Shown: positions 1-8,590, counted from the first letter of the stretch. The stretch is DNA of 64,000 bases from Ruminococcus flavefaciens (GCA_015067005.1 SVNH01000012.1:37619-101618), one strand, 5' to 3'. Notes: generated by a model from the sequence alone, not told the origin. Program-made: numbers and translations.

Positions 1-604
1 CGTTATCATCGAGAGAGAGGTCGAGATAGGCAAGGATACCGAGATACTTCCGGGAACTATCCTCCGCGGCAAGACTAAAATAGGCGCTCGCTGCAAGATA
101 GGTCCGAATGTTGTAATCGAGAATAGTACGGTAGGGGACGAGACCATTGTTAATACCGCTCAGATATATGATTCTGAGGTTGCAGAGGGTGTAAATGTAG
201 GTCCGTTCGTACATATCAGACCTGATTGCCATATCGGTAAGAATGCTAAGATAGGCGATTTTGTCGAGGTCAAGAATTCGTCAGTAGGCGAGAAGACTGC
301 TATCGCTCACCTTGCTTATATCGGCGACAGCGACATCGGCAGAAAGGTCAATATCGGCTGCGGAACTGTTACCGTAAACTATGACGGTATAACCAAGAAC
401 CGCTGCGTTATCGGTGATAACAGCTTTGTCGGCTGCAATACCAACCTGATCGCACCTGTAAAGCTCGGAAAGGCTGTTTACACTGCTGCCGGAACTACCG
501 TAACAAGAGACATCCCCGACTATGCTCTCGCTATCGAGCGCGGCGTTATGAAGATAAATGAAGGCTATACTATCCGCAAGCTGAAAACAAAACAGGGCAA
601 ATGA
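1..604 (+). CDS. glmU: GlmU C-terminal part (partial, 5' end outside window)
   Basis: The open frame enters at base 2 and stops at TGA 602-604, giving about 200 residues. They consist of hexapeptide repeats ([VI]G-x4 pattern) of a left-handed beta helix. The stretches AHLAYIGD and VNIGCGTVTVNYDG match the acetyltransferase half of bifunctional GlmU, which acetylates glucosamine-1-phosphate and then makes UDP-GlcNAc for peptidoglycan. The pyrophosphorylase half must lie upstream. GlmU usually has the VNIGAG form; here it is VNIGCG, an ordinary variation. The end is followed by a separate promoter, so the next gene need not be cotranscribed. Confidence 0.93.
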   Translation, partial: VIIEREVEIGKDTEILPGTILRGKTKIGARCKIGPNVVIENSTVGDETIVNTAQIYDSEVAEGVNVGPFVHIRPDCHIGKNAKIGDFVEVKNSSVGEKTAIAHLAYIGDSDIGRKVNIGCGTVTVNYDGITKNRCVIGDNSFVGCNTNLIAPVKLGKAVYTAAGTTVTRDIPDYALAIERGVMKINEGYTIRKLKTKQGK

Positions 605-634
605 TTTTATCTCCGGAAAATTATCGGAAAGCCC

Positions 635-663
635 TTGAAAATTCTACGGATTAATGTTATAAT
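635..663 (+). promoter_or_regulatory. Promoter of cellobiose phosphorylase
   Basis: TTGAAA (635-640), a 17-bp spacer and TATAAT (658-663). It lies between the glmU stop and the GH94 gene, leaving a leader of about 70 nt. The ribosome site AAAGGAGA (728-735 region) precedes ATG 741. Confidence 0.85.
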
Positions 664-740
664 CAGTATATCTTTATTTTGAGAGGACAAGCACTTCCTC
701 CAAACATGAAAAACATTGCTTTTATTAAAGGAGAAATCTT

Positions 741-3158
741 ATGCAGTATGGACATTTCGACCTTGAAAACAAGGAATATGTTATTACTAATCCAGCTACA
801 CCTGCCCCTTGGGCAAACTATCTCGGTGATCCCGAATACGGCGCTATGATCTCTAATAACGCTGCCGGTTACAGCTTCGTTAAATCCGGCGCTAACGGAC
901 GTATCTCACGTTTCCGCTTCAATTCACAGATGGCGCTCCCGGGACGTTATATCTATATCCGCGACAATGCGACTGCCGATTACTGGTCGGCTTCATGGCA
1001 GCCTGTCGGCAAGCCTCTTGACAAGTACAAGAGCGAGTGCCGCCACGGTACTGCATATACTGTCATTTCAGCAGAATATGAGGGTATAAAGTCTGAGGCT
1101 ACTTATTATGTTCCTTACGGCAAGACCTATGAGGTATGGAGAGCTAAAGTCACAAATGCTTCCGACAAGGAGAGAGATCTTTCCGTTTACGGTATGGTCG
1201 AGTTCACAAACGAGCCTAACTATGAGCAGGATCAGGTGAATCTCCAGTACACTCTCTTCATTACACGTACAAGCTTTGAGGGCGGCAACAAGATCATTCA
1301 GCATATGAATGAGAATACCGGCTTCGATGAGACAGGCTCAAATCATGAGGAGCGTTTCTTCGGTATGGTCGGTCAGCCTGTTACAGCTTACAACGGCTCT
1401 CTCAGCGATTTCATCGGACCTTACAGAACTTTCTCGAACCCTATTGCAGTTGAGTCCGGAAAGTGCAATAACGCTATGAACTATAACTCGAATTCATGCG
1501 GTGCGCTCCAGAGCGACATCACTCTTGCTCCCGGCGAGACAAAGGAATTCATCTTTATCATGGGCAAGCGCAATGACGCTGAGTCTGCTGTTATCCTTGA
1601 TGAATACAAGGCTGCCGGCAAGGTCGATGCTGAGATCAAGCAGCTCAAGGACTACTGGCATGGTCAGCTTGAGAATTTCCAGGTTGAAACTCCTTCCGAT
1701 GAGTTCAACAATATGATAAATGTATGGAACGCTTATCAGTGCTTCATGACCTTTATCTGGTCAAGAGCAGCTTCGTTCATATACTGCGGTCTCAGAAACG
1801 GATACGGCTACCGTGATACGGTTCAGGATATTCAGGGTATCATACACCTCGATCCTGAAATGGCTGCTGAGAAGATTCGCTTCATGCTCTCTGCTCAGGT
1901 AAGCAACGGCGGAGGACTTCCGCTCGTTAAGTTCGACCACAATGCAGGTCATGAGACCTGTCCTGACGAGAACGATGAGCACAGCGTTTACGCTAAGGAG
2001 ACCGGACATCCGTCCTATCGTGCTGATGACGCTCTCTGGCTCTTCCCAACTATTGTAAAGTACCTCGGCGAGAGCGGAAATAAGGGCTTCCTCGACGAAG
2101 TCATCACATATGCAGAAGAAGGCGGCGGCGAAGATACTGTTTATGAGCATCTCAAAAACGCTATCCGCTTCTCACTTGAAAGACTTGGCAGCCATGATAT
2201 GCCTGCCGGACTTCACGCTGACTGGAATGACTGTCTCCGTCTTGGCAAGCAGGGCGAATCTACATTCGTTGCGTTCCAGCTTTATTACGCTATGAACGTT
2301 ATGGAGGACTTCGCTTCTCAGCGCGGTGATAATGAGTATCTTACCTTCCTCAAGGGCGCTAAGGCTAAGCTTGCAGATGCTCTTGAAAAGTGCTGGGACG
2401 AGGATCGCTTCATCCGCGGAATCCGCGATAATGGCATAGTTGTCGGCGCAAAGAAGGATCCTGAGGCTAATATGTGGCTCAATCCGCAGAGCTGGTCTGT
2501 AATTTCAAGCTTTGCTTCTGAGGAGCAGGCTGAAAAGGCTATGAACAGCGTTCATGACATTCTTAATACACCTTACGGCGCTAAGCTTCTTGAGCCGCCT
2601 TATAAGTATCACCACTTTGAGGGTGCGCTGATGCAGGTATTCAACCTCGATACAAAAGAAAACGGCGGTATCTTCTCGCAGTCGCAGGGCTGGCTCATAC
2701 TTGCCGAGGCTCTTCTTGGTCATGGTGACCGCGCATTTGAATACTTCATGGAGAGTGCTCCTGCTGCTATGAACGATAAGGCTGAGATACGTGTTATGGA
2801 GCCTTATGTTCACGGTCAGTTCACTGAGTCTAAGGCTTCTCCGTTCGAGGGACGTTCACACGTTCACTGGCTCACAGGTACTGCTTCAACAGTCATGGTA
2901 GGCTGTGTTGAGGGTATCTGCGGTATGAGACCTGATCTCAACGGACTTCGCGTTGATCCTTCGATCCCGTCTGAATGGGCAAGCTTTAAGATAAAGAAGA
3001 ACTTCCGCGGCAAGAAGCTCAATATGTCCTTCGATAACTCTGCTCATGTTCAGAGCGGTGTTAAGGAAATTGTGCTCAATGGCGAAAAGCTTGAGGGTAA
3101 CTACATTCCTGCTGACAAGCTTGCTGATACAAACGACATTAAGATCGTTCTCGGTTAA
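741..3158 (+). CDS. Cellobiose phosphorylase (GH94)
   Basis: An 805-residue cytoplasmic enzyme of family GH94, the usual length for cellobiose phosphorylase. The family phosphorolyses cellobiose to glucose-1-phosphate and glucose, saving ATP during growth on cellulose. The N-terminus (MQYGHFD, then PWANYLG and ISNNAAGYSF) is characteristic. The general acid motif ADWND is at about residues 493-497. The C-terminal half carries the (alpha/alpha)6 barrel, with YVHGQFTES and GTASTVM near the phosphate site. There is no signal peptide. The gene has its own promoter and terminator, so it is a single-gene unit. A related GH94 specificity (longer cellodextrins) cannot be excluded, but length and N-terminus favour cellobiose. 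Confidence 0.93.
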   Translation: MQYGHFDLENKEYVITNPATPAPWANYLGDPEYGAMISNNAAGYSFVKSGANGRISRFRFNSQMALPGRYIYIRDNATADYWSASWQPVGKPLDKYKSECRHGTAYTVISAEYEGIKSEATYYVPYGKTYEVWRAKVTNASDKERDLSVYGMVEFTNEPNYEQDQVNLQYTLFITRTSFEGGNKIIQHMNENTGFDETGSNHEERFFGMVGQPVTAYNGSLSDFIGPYRTFSNPIAVESGKCNNAMNYNSNSCGALQSDITLAPGETKEFIFIMGKRNDAESAVILDEYKAAGKVDAEIKQLKDYWHGQLENFQVETPSDEFNNMINVWNAYQCFMTFIWSRAASFIYCGLRNGYGYRDTVQDIQGIIHLDPEMAAEKIRFMLSAQVSNGGGLPLVKFDHNAGHETCPDENDEHSVYAKETGHPSYRADDALWLFPTIVKYLGESGNKGFLDEVITYAEEGGGEDTVYEHLKNAIRFSLERLGSHDMPAGLHADWNDCLRLGKQGESTFVAFQLYYAMNVMEDFASQRGDNEYLTFLKGAKAKLADALEKCWDEDRFIRGIRDNGIVVGAKKDPEANMWLNPQSWSVISSFASEEQAEKAMNSVHDILNTPYGAKLLEPPYKYHHFEGALMQVFNLDTKENGGIFSQSQGWLILAEALLGHGDRAFEYFMESAPAAMNDKAEIRVMEPYVHGQFTESKASPFEGRSHVHWLTGTASTVMVGCVEGICGMRPDLNGLRVDPSIPSEWASFKIKKNFRGKKLNMSFDNSAHVQSGVKEIVLNGEKLEGNYIPADKLADTNDIKIVLG

Positions 3159-3173
3159 GCATATAAGAATAAT

Positions 3174-3204
3174 GGACGGTTCGTACAGCGAGCCGTCCTT
3201 TTTG
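3174..3204 (+). terminator. Terminator after cellobiose phosphorylase
   Basis: An 11-bp stem with G-T wobbles (3174-3184 with 3188-3198) around a 3-nt loop, followed by a T-rich run. It lies 15 nt after the stop codon. Confidence 0.85.
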
Positions 3205-3234
3205 TTTGCTTGCAAAAGTTAAATGATAAATATA

Positions 3235-3298
3235 TGTAAAGTATACTTGACAAATAATGTAAAGCTTGCTATACTATTATTGTAAAGTTAACTTTACA
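3235..3298 (+). promoter_or_regulatory. Promoter with three operator-like TGTAAAG sites
   Basis: The promoter is TTGACA (3247-3252), 17 bp, TATACT (3270-3275). TGTAAAG occurs at 3235, 3258 and 3281, exactly 23 bp apart. The third copy opens a perfect 18-bp palindrome, TGTAAAGTTAACTTTACA (3281-3298), at the expected transcription start. The first opens a near-palindrome (3235-3252) that contains the -35 box. The placement is what one expects for autorepression by the XRE protein encoded next; the binding itself is inferred. Confidence 0.8.
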
Positions 3299-3316
3299 CG
3301 AATGGAGAGTGATGAT

Positions 3317-3523
3317 TTGAAAAACAGAATTCAGGAAATGCGTAAGGCAAGGAAGGTCACACAGCAGGAGCTTGCGGACGCTTTGTCCGTCACGCGACAG
3401 ACGATAATCTCACTCGAAAACGGAAAATATAATGCGTCCCTCACGCTTGCTCACAAGGCGGCGCAGTTCTTCGGCACTACTATCGAAGAACTGTTCATTT
3501 TCGAGGGCGATGAGAACATTTAA
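3317..3523 (+). CDS. XRE-family HTH transcriptional regulator
   Basis: A 68-residue single-domain regulator of the small XRE type (MKNRIQEMRKARKVTQQELADALSV style). The helix-turn-helix spans about residues 8-55 and the tail IEELFIFEGDE is typical. I place the start at TTG 3317, because GGAGAG (3304-3309) sits 7 nt upstream. The upstream ATG at 3266 lies before the -10 box and cannot be in the transcript; ATG 3302 overlaps the ribosome site. It heads a three-gene cassette with two membrane proteins and probably represses it. Confidence 0.88.
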   Translation: MKNRIQEMRKARKVTQQELADALSVTRQTIISLENGKYNASLTLAHKAAQFFGTTIEELFIFEGDENI

Positions 3524-3535
3524 AGGAGAATAATT

Positions 3536-3979
3536 ATGGAAGGATACAGAAAAGCATTAAAGAAAAAATCGACCTTATGGCTGCTGGCATTTATCGTCTC
3601 GTTGGCAGGAATAGGATTGTTTTTTATATTTGGCGGGGGGTTATTCGGTCTGGACGTTGAATCAAGGCGGTCTTTCGGCGGTATGTTCGGAGTTTTGTTT
3701 ATTGTTTCATTGGGATATTATGTAAGTATCACAACGATGCTCAGCAATGAAACAAAGCTCAAGGAACAGTATATACGCAGTACTGATGAGAGGAACCTGA
3801 ATATTGAGGTCAGATCATCTAATGTGACATTGAATATCGTAATGGTATGTCTTTTTATAGCATTTATAACTTTGTCGCTATTTATCGGCAAAAATGCGGG
3901 AGTTATACCGGGTATTGCCTTTTATGGAATATGGTTCGTAAAAAGTGTTGTGAAGTCTTATTACAATAAAATAATGTAA
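3536..3979 (+). CDS. Small four-TM membrane protein, paralogue 1
   Basis: A 147-residue membrane protein whose family I cannot name. It has about four hydrophobic segments (roughly residues 14-33, 44-66, 100-118 and 122-140) in two pairs. A conserved hydrophilic loop lies between the pairs, with YIRSTDERNLNI at about residues 78-89. The start follows AAAGGAGAATAATT. It is 12 nt downstream of the XRE gene and 20 nt upstream of its paralogue. Small XRE regulators followed by such membrane proteins are common in Firmicutes and often serve stress or transport, but no function can be assigned here. Confidence 0.8.
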   Translation: MEGYRKALKKKSTLWLLAFIVSLAGIGLFFIFGGGLFGLDVESRRSFGGMFGVLFIVSLGYYVSITTMLSNETKLKEQYIRSTDERNLNIEVRSSNVTLNIVMVCLFIAFITLSLFIGKNAGVIPGIAFYGIWFVKSVVKSYYNKIM

Positions 3980-3999
3980 GGAGCGCAAGGAGAATAATT

Positions 4000-4437
4000 A
4001 TGGAAGAATTCAGAAATAAACTTCAGAAAAATATAAAGATATACTGGCTGCTTGTGATAGTTTCAGCTGTTGCTATTGTGGGAATGTACGGATTTGCAGC
4101 TGTAACAGGTGATGGTGAATATGGATCAGGCTATAATTCGGGATTTTTTGCCGCAATGCTTGTTGTTTCACTGCTGCACATCAAGCGGAATAAAATGGCT
4201 CTGCAAGATGAGAATTTGTTTAAACACCTTTATGTACGCAACACTGATGAGCGCAACAACCAGATAATGCGTGAGGCTTCTAAAACTTCGTTTATTATTA
4301 CCATTGCAGGTATGTCTTTGGCGACTATGGTCATCAGCTATTTCAGTGAAGTAGTAAGCTGTACGCTTTCCTGCTGTATGGCGTTTATTCTCATTGTGTA
4401 TTTCGGCGTGACGGCTTATTACAACAGGAAAATGTGA
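4000..4437 (+). CDS. Small four-TM membrane protein, paralogue 2
   Basis: A 145-residue paralogue of the preceding gene with the same four-segment layout and the same loop signature, here YVRNTDERNNQI. The two start regions are nearly identical (AAGGAGAATAATT then ATGGA), which points to tandem duplication. The two proteins may form a heterodimer, but this is inference. Last gene of the XRE cassette. Confidence 0.8.
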   Translation: MEEFRNKLQKNIKIYWLLVIVSAVAIVGMYGFAAVTGDGEYGSGYNSGFFAAMLVVSLLHIKRNKMALQDENLFKHLYVRNTDERNNQIMREASKTSFIITIAGMSLATMVISYFSEVVSCTLSCCMAFILIVYFGVTAYYNRKM

Positions 4438-4445
4438 AAAAGCAC

Positions 4446-4474
4446 TTGACGATCCGTGTGCGTTGATGTACAAT
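4446..4474 (+). promoter_or_regulatory. Promoter of the short candidate RNA
   Basis: TTGACG (4446-4451), 17 bp, TACAAT (4469-4474), starting 8 nt after the stop of the second membrane protein. No gene with a ribosome site follows on this strand. Confidence 0.65.
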
Positions 4475-4480
4475 ATATAT

Positions 4481-4556
4481 GAAAACGAAAGATGCTGTGT
4501 GCATTTGCACACGCAAAAGAAAGCTCTCGGAGATTCAACCTCCGAGGGCTTTTCCG
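4481..4556 (+). ncRNA. Candidate short non-coding RNA (~75 nt)
   Basis: Bounded by a promoter with expected start near 4481 and an intrinsic terminator ending near 4556. It holds one internal hairpin, GTGTGC-ATTT-GCACAC (4497-4512), extended by two pairs around a bulge, and the terminator hairpin. The only open frame, from ATG 4479, starts before the predicted start site and has no ribosome site, so it is unlikely to be translated. I recognise no RNA family. Confidence 0.45.
4522..4554 (+). terminator. Terminator of XRE cassette / short RNA
   Basis: An 11-bp stem, 4522-4532 with 4540-4550 (AGCTCTCGGAG and CTCCGAGGGCT, one G-T pair), with a 7-nt loop, followed by TTTTCC. Confidence 0.8.
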
Positions 4557-4636
4557 TTTACACGGATACGGGCTTTTGTCGGGCTACTTCCTGTCAAGCC
4601 ACTTGAGCAGCTACACTTGCAGCGTCATACAGCAAA

Positions 4637-4676
4637 AAACTCCCCGATACTTGTCCGTATCGGGGAGTTTTTTTTT
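4637..4676. terminator. Bidirectional terminator at the nifJ 3' end
   Basis: A 14-bp perfect stem, 4637-4650 with 4657-4670, and a 6-nt loop. It is followed by a run of T on the plus strand and by a T-run on the minus strand just after the nifJ stop, so it serves both directions. Confidence 0.9.
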
Positions 4677-4700
4677 ATTCGTCTTATAATTCCGAATTAA

Positions 4701-7700
4701 TTAGTCGTTACCGTAGAGTGTTGTAAGACGTGTGAGGTAATCGTAACGATCCTTAGCGTTTGCAACAGCAGCATCGAAGAGCTTCTCTGCTCTCTCTGGG
4801 TTAGAACGAGCGAGTGAGTTGTAACGAACTTCGCCCATGAGGAAGTTCTTGTATTCCTCAACGTTTGGAGCCTTGGAGTCAAGGATGAATGGGTTCTTGC
4901 CCTCAGCCTTGAGAGTTGGGTTATATCTGTAAAGGTGCCAGTAGCCAGCCTCAACAGCCTTCTTCTCTTCTGCCTGAGCAGTAGCCATACCAGTCTTGAT
5001 ACCGTGGTTGATACATGGAGCGTAGCAGATAACGATTGATGGACCGTCATAAGCCTCAGCCTCAGCAAATGCCTTGATACACTGGTTCATGTTAGCGCCC
5101 ATTGCAACGTGTGCAACGTAAACATAACCGTAGCTCATTGCGATACCAGCGAGATCCTTCTTCTTCATTACCTTACCAGCAGCAGCGAACTGTGCGATAG
5201 CACCGGTAGGTGTAGACTTAGAAGCCTGTCCGCCTGTATTTGAGTAAACCTCAGTATCGAATACGAGGATATTAACGTTCTTTCCGGAAGCGATTACGTG
5301 GTCGAGACCGCCGAAACCGATATCGTAAGCCCAGCCGTCACCGCCGAAGATCCACTGTGACTTCTTTGAGAGGTAATCCTTCTCAGCGAGGATAGCCTTA
5401 GCATCATCGCAGCCGCAAGCTTCAAGTGCAGCAACGAGATTATCAGTAGCAACTGCATTAGCAGCACCGTCGTTGTATGTCTCGAAGTACTTAGCGATAG
5501 CTTCCTTAACTTCTGCCTTCTCAGCCTTCTCTTCAAGAGCCTTTACCTTATCGGTAACTCTCTTTCTGAGTGTTTCCTGAGCGAGGTACATACCGTAACC
5601 GAACTCAGCGTTATCCTCGAAGAGTGAGTTGCTCCATGCAGGACCTCTGCCCTTCTTGTTTACAGTGTAAGGGGTTGAAGGTGCGCTGCCGCCCCAGATT
5701 GAAGAACAGCCGGTAGCGTTAGCGATCATCATTCTGTCGCCGAAGAGCTGTGTAACGAGCTTAGCATAAGGTGTTTCACCGCAGCCAGCGCAAGCGCCTG
5801 AGAATTCGAGGAGAGGCTGTCTGAACTGTGAGCCCTTAACTGTATCAGCCTTGAACTTAGCAGCAACTTCGTCCTTCTCGTCGAGAGTTACAGCATAGTT
5901 GAATACTTCCTGCTGATCCATCTGTGAAGCGATAGGCTCCATAGTGAGTGCCTTTTCCTTAGCAGGACAAACGTTAGCACAAACGCCGCATCCTGTACAG
6001 TCAAGAGTTGAAACTGTCATTGTGAACTTGAGATCGCCGAGAGCAGGCTTGAAGTCAGCAGACTTTGTAGCAGCAGGAGCCTTAGCGAGTTCATCAGCTG
6101 TCATAGCAACAGGTCTGATTACAGCGTGTGGACATACATATGCACACTGGTTACACTGGATACACTTTGAAGCATCCCATGAAGGAACCTTAACAGCGAT
6201 ACCGCGCTTCTCGAATGCAGCAGAGCCCTGTGGGAATGTACCGTCAGCCATGTCAACGAATGTAGAAACAGGGAGCTTGTCGCCCTTCTGAGCGTTGCAT
6301 GGGATCTGGATATTGTTTACATAGTCCTGAAGGTTCTTGTCAGCGCAGGTTACGTGTGACATACCCATCTGAGTATCAGCGCAATCCTTCCATGAAGCAG
6401 GAACGTCAACCTTAACGATGTTCTGGTGACCAGCATCAATAGCGTTCCAGTTCTTCTCAACAACGTCCTGACCCTTCTTGCTGTAAGAAGCCTCAGCAGC
6501 TGCCTTCATGTACTTGAGGGCATCCTCGAAAGGAATGATGTTAGCGAGCTTGAAGAATGCAGACTGGAGGATAGTATTGATACGTGTACCCATACCTGTC
6601 TCTTCGCCAAGCTTAACGCCGTTGATGATGTAGAAGTTGATGTTGTTCTCAGCGATATATCTCTTTACCTGACCCGGGAGGTTCTTATCGAGCTCGTCAA
6701 CGCTCCAGATAGTGTTGAGGAGGAAAGTACCGCCTGGCTTGATGTCAGAAACCATATCGTATTTGTCGATGTAGCTCTGGTTGTGGCAGGCAACGAAATC
6801 AGCCTTGTTGATGAGGTATGTAGACTTGATAGGAGTCTTACCGAAACGGAGGTGTGAGATAGTTACACCGCCGGACTTCTTTGAGTCATATGCGAAATAA
6901 GCCTGAGCATAGAGATCAGTATGGTCGCCGATGATCTTGATTGAGTTCTTGTTAGCACCAACAGTACCGTCTGAGCCGAGACCCCAGAACTTACAAGCTG
7001 TTGTACCAGCAGGAGCTGAATCAGGATTCTCTTCGAGAGGAAGTGAAAGGTTAGTAACATCATCCTCGATACCGATCGTGAATCTTGGCTTAGTTGTGTT
7101 CTTGAATACAGCAACGATCTGAGCAGGAACGGTGTCCTTGGAGCCGAGACCGTAACGGCCTGTGAATACAGGGATATCGTTGAACTTAGTGCCCTTGAGA
7201 GCAGCAACAACGTCGAGGTAGAGAGGCTCGCCGAGTGAACCTGGCTCCTTAGTTCTGTCGAGAACAGAGATTCTCTTTACGCTGTCCGGGATAACTTCAA
7301 CGAGCTTTGAAGCAACGAAAGGTCTGTAAAGACGAACCTTAACGAGACCGTACTTGCCGCCCTTAGCGTTGAGGTAATCAATAGTCTCTTCGATAGTCTC
7401 GTTTACAGAGCCCATAGCGATGATGATATGCTCAGCATCAGCAGCACCGTAGTAGTTGAAGAGCTTATAATCTGTACCGATGAGGTCATTTACCTTGTTC
7501 ATGTAGTCCTCAACGATAGCCGGGAGAGCATCATAGTACTTGTTGCAAGCTTCACGAGCCTGGAAGAAGATGTCAGGGTTCTGAGCGCTTCCGCGGAGAA
7601 CAGGTCTCTCAGGGTGGAGAGCCTTGTCTCTGAATCTCTGAGCAGCATCCTTGTCGAGGAGGCTGTAAAGTGTCTCGTCATCCCATGTTTCGATCTTCTG

Positions 7701-8246
7701 GATCTCGTGAGATGTACGGAAACCGTCGAAGAAGTGGAGGAAAGGAACTCTGCCCTTGATTGTAGAAAGGTGAGCAACAGCACCGAGATCCATAACTTCC
7801 TGAGCGCTGCCTGAGCAGAGCATAGCGTAGCCTGTCTGACGGCAAGCGTAAATATCTGAGTGGTCGCCGAAGATGTTAAGAGCGTGAGAAGATACGCATC
7901 TTGCAGAAACGTGGATAACGTTAGGGAGAAGTTCACCTGCGATCTTGTACATATTCGGGATCATGAGGAGAAGTCCCTGAGAAGCTGTGTAAGTAGTTGT
8001 GAGCGCACCAGCTGAAAGTGAGCCGTGAACAGTACCGGCAGCACCAGCCTCGGACTGCATTTCAGCAACAGTAACAGGCTGACCGAAGAGGTTCTTCTTG
8101 TCCTTAGCGGACCAGCTGTCAGTTACCTCAGCCATAACTGAGGAAGGAGTGATCGGGTAAATAGCAGCTACGTCTGTGAATGGATATGAAACCCAAGCAG
8201 CGGCGTTATTACCGTCCATTGTTTTCATTTTTCTTTTAATAGCCAT
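4701..8246 (-). CDS. nifJ: Pyruvate:ferredoxin (flavodoxin) oxidoreductase
   Basis: An 1181-residue single-chain PFOR of normal length. It oxidises pyruvate with CoA to acetyl-CoA and CO2 and reduces ferredoxin, the central step between glycolysis and acetate or hydrogen in ruminococci. The N-terminal pyrimidine-binding domain has YPITPSS. Two bacterial-ferredoxin clusters appear at about residues 692-705 (CIQCNQCAYVCP) and 750-762 (CTGCGVCANVCP). A further cluster cysteine pair is in CAGCGETPY (about 817). The TPP pocket has GDGWAYDIGFGG (about 970). The start at 8246 follows AGGAGGT (8254-8260). It is monocistronic, with its own promoter and a strong terminator; a Rex-like site near the start suggests redox control. 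Confidence 0.97.
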   Translation of the reverse strand: MAIKRKMKTMDGNNAAAWVSYPFTDVAAIYPITPSSVMAEVTDSWSAKDKKNLFGQPVTVAEMQSEAGAAGTVHGSLSAGALTTTYTASQGLLLMIPNMYKIAGELLPNVIHVSARCVSSHALNIFGDHSDIYACRQTGYAMLCSGSAQEVMDLGAVAHLSTIKGRVPFLHFFDGFRTSHEIQKIETWDDETLYSLLDKDAAQRFRDKALHPERPVLRGSAQNPDIFFQAREACNKYYDALPAIVEDYMNKVNDLIGTDYKLFNYYGAADAEHIIIAMGSVNETIEETIDYLNAKGGKYGLVKVRLYRPFVASKLVEVIPDSVKRISVLDRTKEPGSLGEPLYLDVVAALKGTKFNDIPVFTGRYGLGSKDTVPAQIVAVFKNTTKPRFTIGIEDDVTNLSLPLEENPDSAPAGTTACKFWGLGSDGTVGANKNSIKIIGDHTDLYAQAYFAYDSKKSGGVTISHLRFGKTPIKSTYLINKADFVACHNQSYIDKYDMVSDIKPGGTFLLNTIWSVDELDKNLPGQVKRYIAENNINFYIINGVKLGEETGMGTRINTILQSAFFKLANIIPFEDALKYMKAAAEASYSKKGQDVVEKNWNAIDAGHQNIVKVDVPASWKDCADTQMGMSHVTCADKNLQDYVNNIQIPCNAQKGDKLPVSTFVDMADGTFPQGSAAFEKRGIAVKVPSWDASKCIQCNQCAYVCPHAVIRPVAMTADELAKAPAATKSADFKPALGDLKFTMTVSTLDCTGCGVCANVCPAKEKALTMEPIASQMDQQEVFNYAVTLDEKDEVAAKFKADTVKGSQFRQPLLEFSGACAGCGETPYAKLVTQLFGDRMMIANATGCSSIWGGSAPSTPYTVNKKGRGPAWSNSLFEDNAEFGYGMYLAQETLRKRVTDKVKALEEKAEKAEVKEAIAKYFETYNDGAANAVATDNLVAALEACGCDDAKAILAEKDYLSKKSQWIFGGDGWAYDIGFGGLDHVIASGKNVNILVFDTEVYSNTGGQASKSTPTGAIAQFAAAGKVMKKKDLAGIAMSYGYVYVAHVAMGANMNQCIKAFAEAEAYDGPSIVICYAPCINHGIKTGMATAQAEEKKAVEAGYWHLYRYNPTLKAEGKNPFILDSKAPNVEEYKNFLMGEVRYNSLARSNPERAEKLFDAAVANAKDRYDYLTRLTTLYGND

Positions 8247-8280
8247 AGGAATGACCTCCTAAAGTGAAATTAAGTTAGGT

Positions 8281-8321
8281 GTTATACATAGAAGCTTGTG
8301 AAAAAGTTAACCATGTATAAC
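8281..8321 (-). promoter_or_regulatory. nifJ leader: Rex-like site inside an inverted repeat
   Basis: The plus-strand sequence TTGTGAAAAAGTTAACCA (8296-8313) fits the Rex pattern TTGTKAA-N4-TTMACAA except near its last bases. It lies a few bases downstream of the expected start (about 8325), a good place for a repressor. It is enclosed by a 9-bp inverted repeat, GTTATACAT (8281-8289) and ATGTATAAC (8313-8321), that would fold at the 5' end of the mRNA. Rex senses NADH/NAD+ in Firmicutes; its action here is inferred. Confidence 0.55.
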
Positions 8322-8331
8322 TACTTCTTAC

Positions 8332-8360
8332 ATTATAACACAGAATTTGAAGTTTGTAAA
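8332..8360 (-). promoter_or_regulatory. nifJ promoter
   Basis: On the minus strand TTTACA (8360-8355), 17 bp, TATAAT (8337-8332), giving a leader of about 80 nt before ATG 8246. Confidence 0.85.
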
Positions 8361-8590
8361 CACCTTTTTACTTGCAAAGCTAATGATTTATGTATAAAAT
8401 TAAGCATCCATATTATAGCAATTTGAACATAAAAAGCTGAATAAACAAAAATCAGAGGATTTTTCCTCTGATTCGGGGGCTGTGAAAGGCAATAGATACG
8501 ACTTTTTGTGATTTTTGCAATAGAATGATACAGGATAATTGTGCAAAACAACAGAAATTTCGGCGGCTAAGTAATTTTTTTCGGTTTTCT
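8361..8590. other. AT-rich intergenic stretch between nifJ and the small RNA
   Basis: I see no gene here. It contains one minus-strand terminator (8450-8473) and otherwise AT-rich sequence without a ribosome site or coding signal on either strand. Confidence 0.6.
8450..8473 (-). terminator. Minus-strand intrinsic terminator
   Basis: Stem 8450-8459 with 8464-8473 (AATCAGAGGA / TCCTCTGATT), 4-nt loop. On the minus strand it is followed by TTTGTTTA. It would stop transcription arriving from spoVAC; on the plus strand no T-run follows. Confidence 0.65.

Noticed and set aside
3266..3316. Upstream ATG extension of the XRE gene
   Set aside because: It lies before and within the -10 region and lacks a ribosome site; TTG 3317 fits the domain start.
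4479..4700. Plus-strand ORF of 73 residues through the two terminator hairpins
   Set aside because: No ribosome site, composition not protein-like, and it is interrupted by terminator structures.
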